Shown one piece after another: positions 62,405-64,000 of a stretch of DNA of 64,000 nt. Within the stretch, counting starts at the first letter, position 1. The number at the start of each line of letters is the position of its first letter. The DNA lies in the NCBI RefSeq assembly GCF_050402865.1, contig NZ_BAABMF010000013.1, forward strand, positions 1 to 64,000, given 5' to 3'. The position numbers and the translations under genes are program-made. The notes under the pieces were generated by a model. That model saw only the letters and a program-made list of their open reading frames with translations, searched no databases and was not told the origin of the DNA. The DNA is from Clostridium_AF sediminicola (GTDB taxonomy: Bacteria; Bacillota; Clostridia; Clostridiales; Clostridiaceae).

Positions 62405-63952
62405 TTATTTTATATAACAATGAAGAACATTTTCTAGGTCTTCTATATCAGCATCATTAATTTGATTATCATTTAAATAAAGATAATTTAAATTAGTTAA
62501 TGTATTTAATGGTGTTACATCACTAATTTGATTATTATTTAAGTTAAGATATGTTAACTGAGTTAATCCATTCAAAGGGGTTATATCACTAATTTGATTA
62601 TTACTTAAGTTAAGAGATTCTAAATTAGTCAATGCAGTTAATGGGGTTATATCACTAAATTGATTATTATTTAAAGATAATCGTTGTAAATTAGTTAATC
62701 CATTCAATGGGGTTATATCACTAATGTTATTATTACTACTTAAACTAAGGACTATTAAATTAGTCGATTCTTTTAATACTGTTATATCACTAACTTGAGT
62801 ATTATATAACCCAAATATTTTCAATTTAGTTAATTGTTTTAATATTGCTATATCGCTAAATTCATTACCATATAAACAAAGATATTCTAAATTGGTTAAT
62901 TCCTTTAATGGTGTTATATCATTAACTTTATTAAACGCGCTAACCCCGTCCTCTAGAGTTTGATGAATAACTTCTGAATCACCATATAAAGAAAAACAGG
63001 TTAATCCTGTTAATTTTTCAATTCCCGATAAATCTGTAATATTGCAATTTGTAGCACAGATGTAATTTATTTTATCAACATCACTTTTAAGTAAAGTTCC
63101 TGTTGGTCTTTGTATTTTATTTCTTACTATTTTTTCTAAATTTTTATCTTTAAATGTTACTATATCATCAATTTCTACTACTGGGTTTCCATCCCAATTT
63201 CCACCATCTCCTACATAATATCTATCTGGTGTTACTGTACCTACAAGCATTGCTCCTGTTTCACTAACATAATACCAAGAAGCTCCATCCTTGATCCATG
63301 TATTTGAAACCATTGCTCCATCTGCACCTAAATAATATAGAGATGGTGCTTCTTTACCTTGAATGCGCCAAGGCAATAAAGTTCCATCTGGCCCTTTATA
63401 GTACAAAGAAGATTTATCTTTGCTCCATGCGTTTGATACCATTACCCCATTTGAACCAAGATAGTACCAAGAAACTCCAGCTCTAATCCATCTGTTTGAG
63501 TACATTGCTCCATCTGCACCAAGGTAGTACCAAGAAACTCCATCTTTGATCCATCTGTTTGAGAACATTACTCCATCTGCACCTAGATAGTACCAAGAAA
63601 CTCCATCATTAATCCATCTATTTGAGACCATTGCCCCATTTGAACCTAGATAGTACCAAGAAGCTCCATCTTTAATCCATCTGTTTGAAACCATTGCCCC
63701 ATTTGAATCTAGATAATACCAAGAAGCCTTATCTTTGATCCATTTTTTTGAAACCATAACTCTATTTGAACCTAGATAATACCAGTCATTTTTTGAATCT
63801 TGTTTCCATGAATTTTTAACTTTTTGACCTTTGGTATAATAAGTCCATGCTTGTCCTTCCTTAGTCCAACCATTTGTTAATGCAAACACTGTTGTTGCAA
63901 ATAAAGATATTACCATAATCGTTAGTATTGTTACTCTTCTTATTTTGTTCAT
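62405..63952 (-). CDS. Secreted cell-wall-binding/leucine-rich-repeat protein
   Basis: 515 residues. Signal peptide (about 1-25, ILTIMVISLFATTVFA). Then about ten 20-residue cell-wall-binding repeats (about 26-255) of the form WIKDGASWYYLGSNGAMVSN, as in choline/glucan-binding proteins. Then internalin-like leucine-rich repeats of 22 residues (about 270-510, ITPLNGLTNLQRLSLNNNQ). Placed on the surface, non-covalently bound to wall polymers, with the LRR arc displayed for ligand binding. AAGGGAGAG upstream. Confidence 0.9.
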   Translation of the reverse strand: MNKIRRVTILTIMVISLFATTVFALTNGWTKEGQAWTYYTKGQKVKNSWKQDSKNDWYYLGSNRVMVSKKWIKDKASWYYLDSNGAMVSNRWIKDGASWYYLGSNGAMVSNRWINDGVSWYYLGADGVMFSNRWIKDGVSWYYLGADGAMYSNRWIRAGVSWYYLGSNGVMVSNAWSKDKSSLYYKGPDGTLLPWRIQGKEAPSLYYLGADGAMVSNTWIKDGASWYYVSETGAMLVGTVTPDRYYVGDGGNWDGNPVVEIDDIVTFKDKNLEKIVRNKIQRPTGTLLKSDVDKINYICATNCNITDLSGIEKLTGLTCFSLYGDSEVIHQTLEDGVSAFNKVNDITPLKELTNLEYLCLYGNEFSDIAILKQLTKLKIFGLYNTQVSDITVLKESTNLIVLSLSSNNNISDITPLNGLTNLQRLSLNNNQFSDITPLTALTNLESLNLSNNQISDITPLNGLTQLTYLNLNNNQISDVTPLNTLTNLNYLYLNDNQINDADIEDLENVLHCYIK

Positions 63953-64000
63953 TTTTCACTCTCCCTTCTGTTCTCAATTAAAACAAATATTACTAATTAT

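Overview
The window is AT-rich, with purine-rich AGGAGG-type ribosome binding sites, frequent TTG/GTG starts and tightly packed operons. Family content (citrate lyase cluster, TRAP transport, sigma-54 regulation, LytTR/GHKL and OmpR two-component systems, cell-wall-binding repeats) points to an anaerobic Gram-positive of the class Clostridia, most likely Clostridium in the broad sense. No rRNA, tRNA, CRISPR array, phage module or intact transposase was seen.

Layout. 1-6360: a cello-oligosaccharide locus, with a partial cellobiose phosphorylase divergent from a LacI-type repressor, a solute-binding lipoprotein and two ABC permeases; near-identical LacI-type operators lie on both sides of the divergent region. 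6361-10180: a gene graveyard (broken ABC-F ATPase, pyridoxamine oxidase fragment, FAD oxidoreductase fragment) around one intact alpha/beta hydrolase. 10188-10415: a small glutaredoxin gene whose first active-site cysteine codon is an in-frame UGA followed by a bacterial SECIS-like hairpin, so a probable selenoprotein. 10550-19790: citrate fermentation (CitA/CitB-type two-component system divergent from a 2-hydroxycarboxylate carrier, then citD-E-F-C-X-G). 19854-27690: a membrane protein, greA, two OmpR-type two-component systems, a CHAP-like anchored protein and a DUF5050-like lipoprotein, all on the minus strand. 28011-29303: an MFS exporter behind a leader terminator. 29840-37016: a sigma-54 activator with a PrpR-type sensor, a perfect -24/-12 promoter, a TRAP transporter, a class III CoA-transferase and an HMG-CoA-lyase-type enzyme, which together look like an inducible route for one branched hydroxy-dicarboxylate. 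37159-46127: chemotaxis genes, a huge Ser/Thr-kinase/ATPase/TPR/GAF/histidine-kinase fusion and a decayed second copy of it. 46594-50448: four membrane proteins (YitT, two EamA, DUF6198-like). 50557-52290: prfH-rtcB, a ribosome/RNA repair pair. 52573-57572: an ABC exporter divergent from a LytTR/GHKL system. 57721-59586: ECF sigma factor and DUF4179 anti-sigma. 59753-63952: uppP, an Fe-S protein, and a secreted cell-wall-binding/leucine-rich-repeat protein.

The least expected signals are (a) the UGA-containing glutaredoxin and (b) a dispersed structured element found four times (6918-7009, 14751-14847, 20818-20863, 60886-60982). Its primary sequence flanks are conserved, while the outer stem, and in one copy also the inner stem, change with compensation. 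Three of the four copies lie sense-oriented, 22-49 nt before a start codon (citE, greA, the Fe-S protein). Function calls rest on motif reading alone; no database search was possible.
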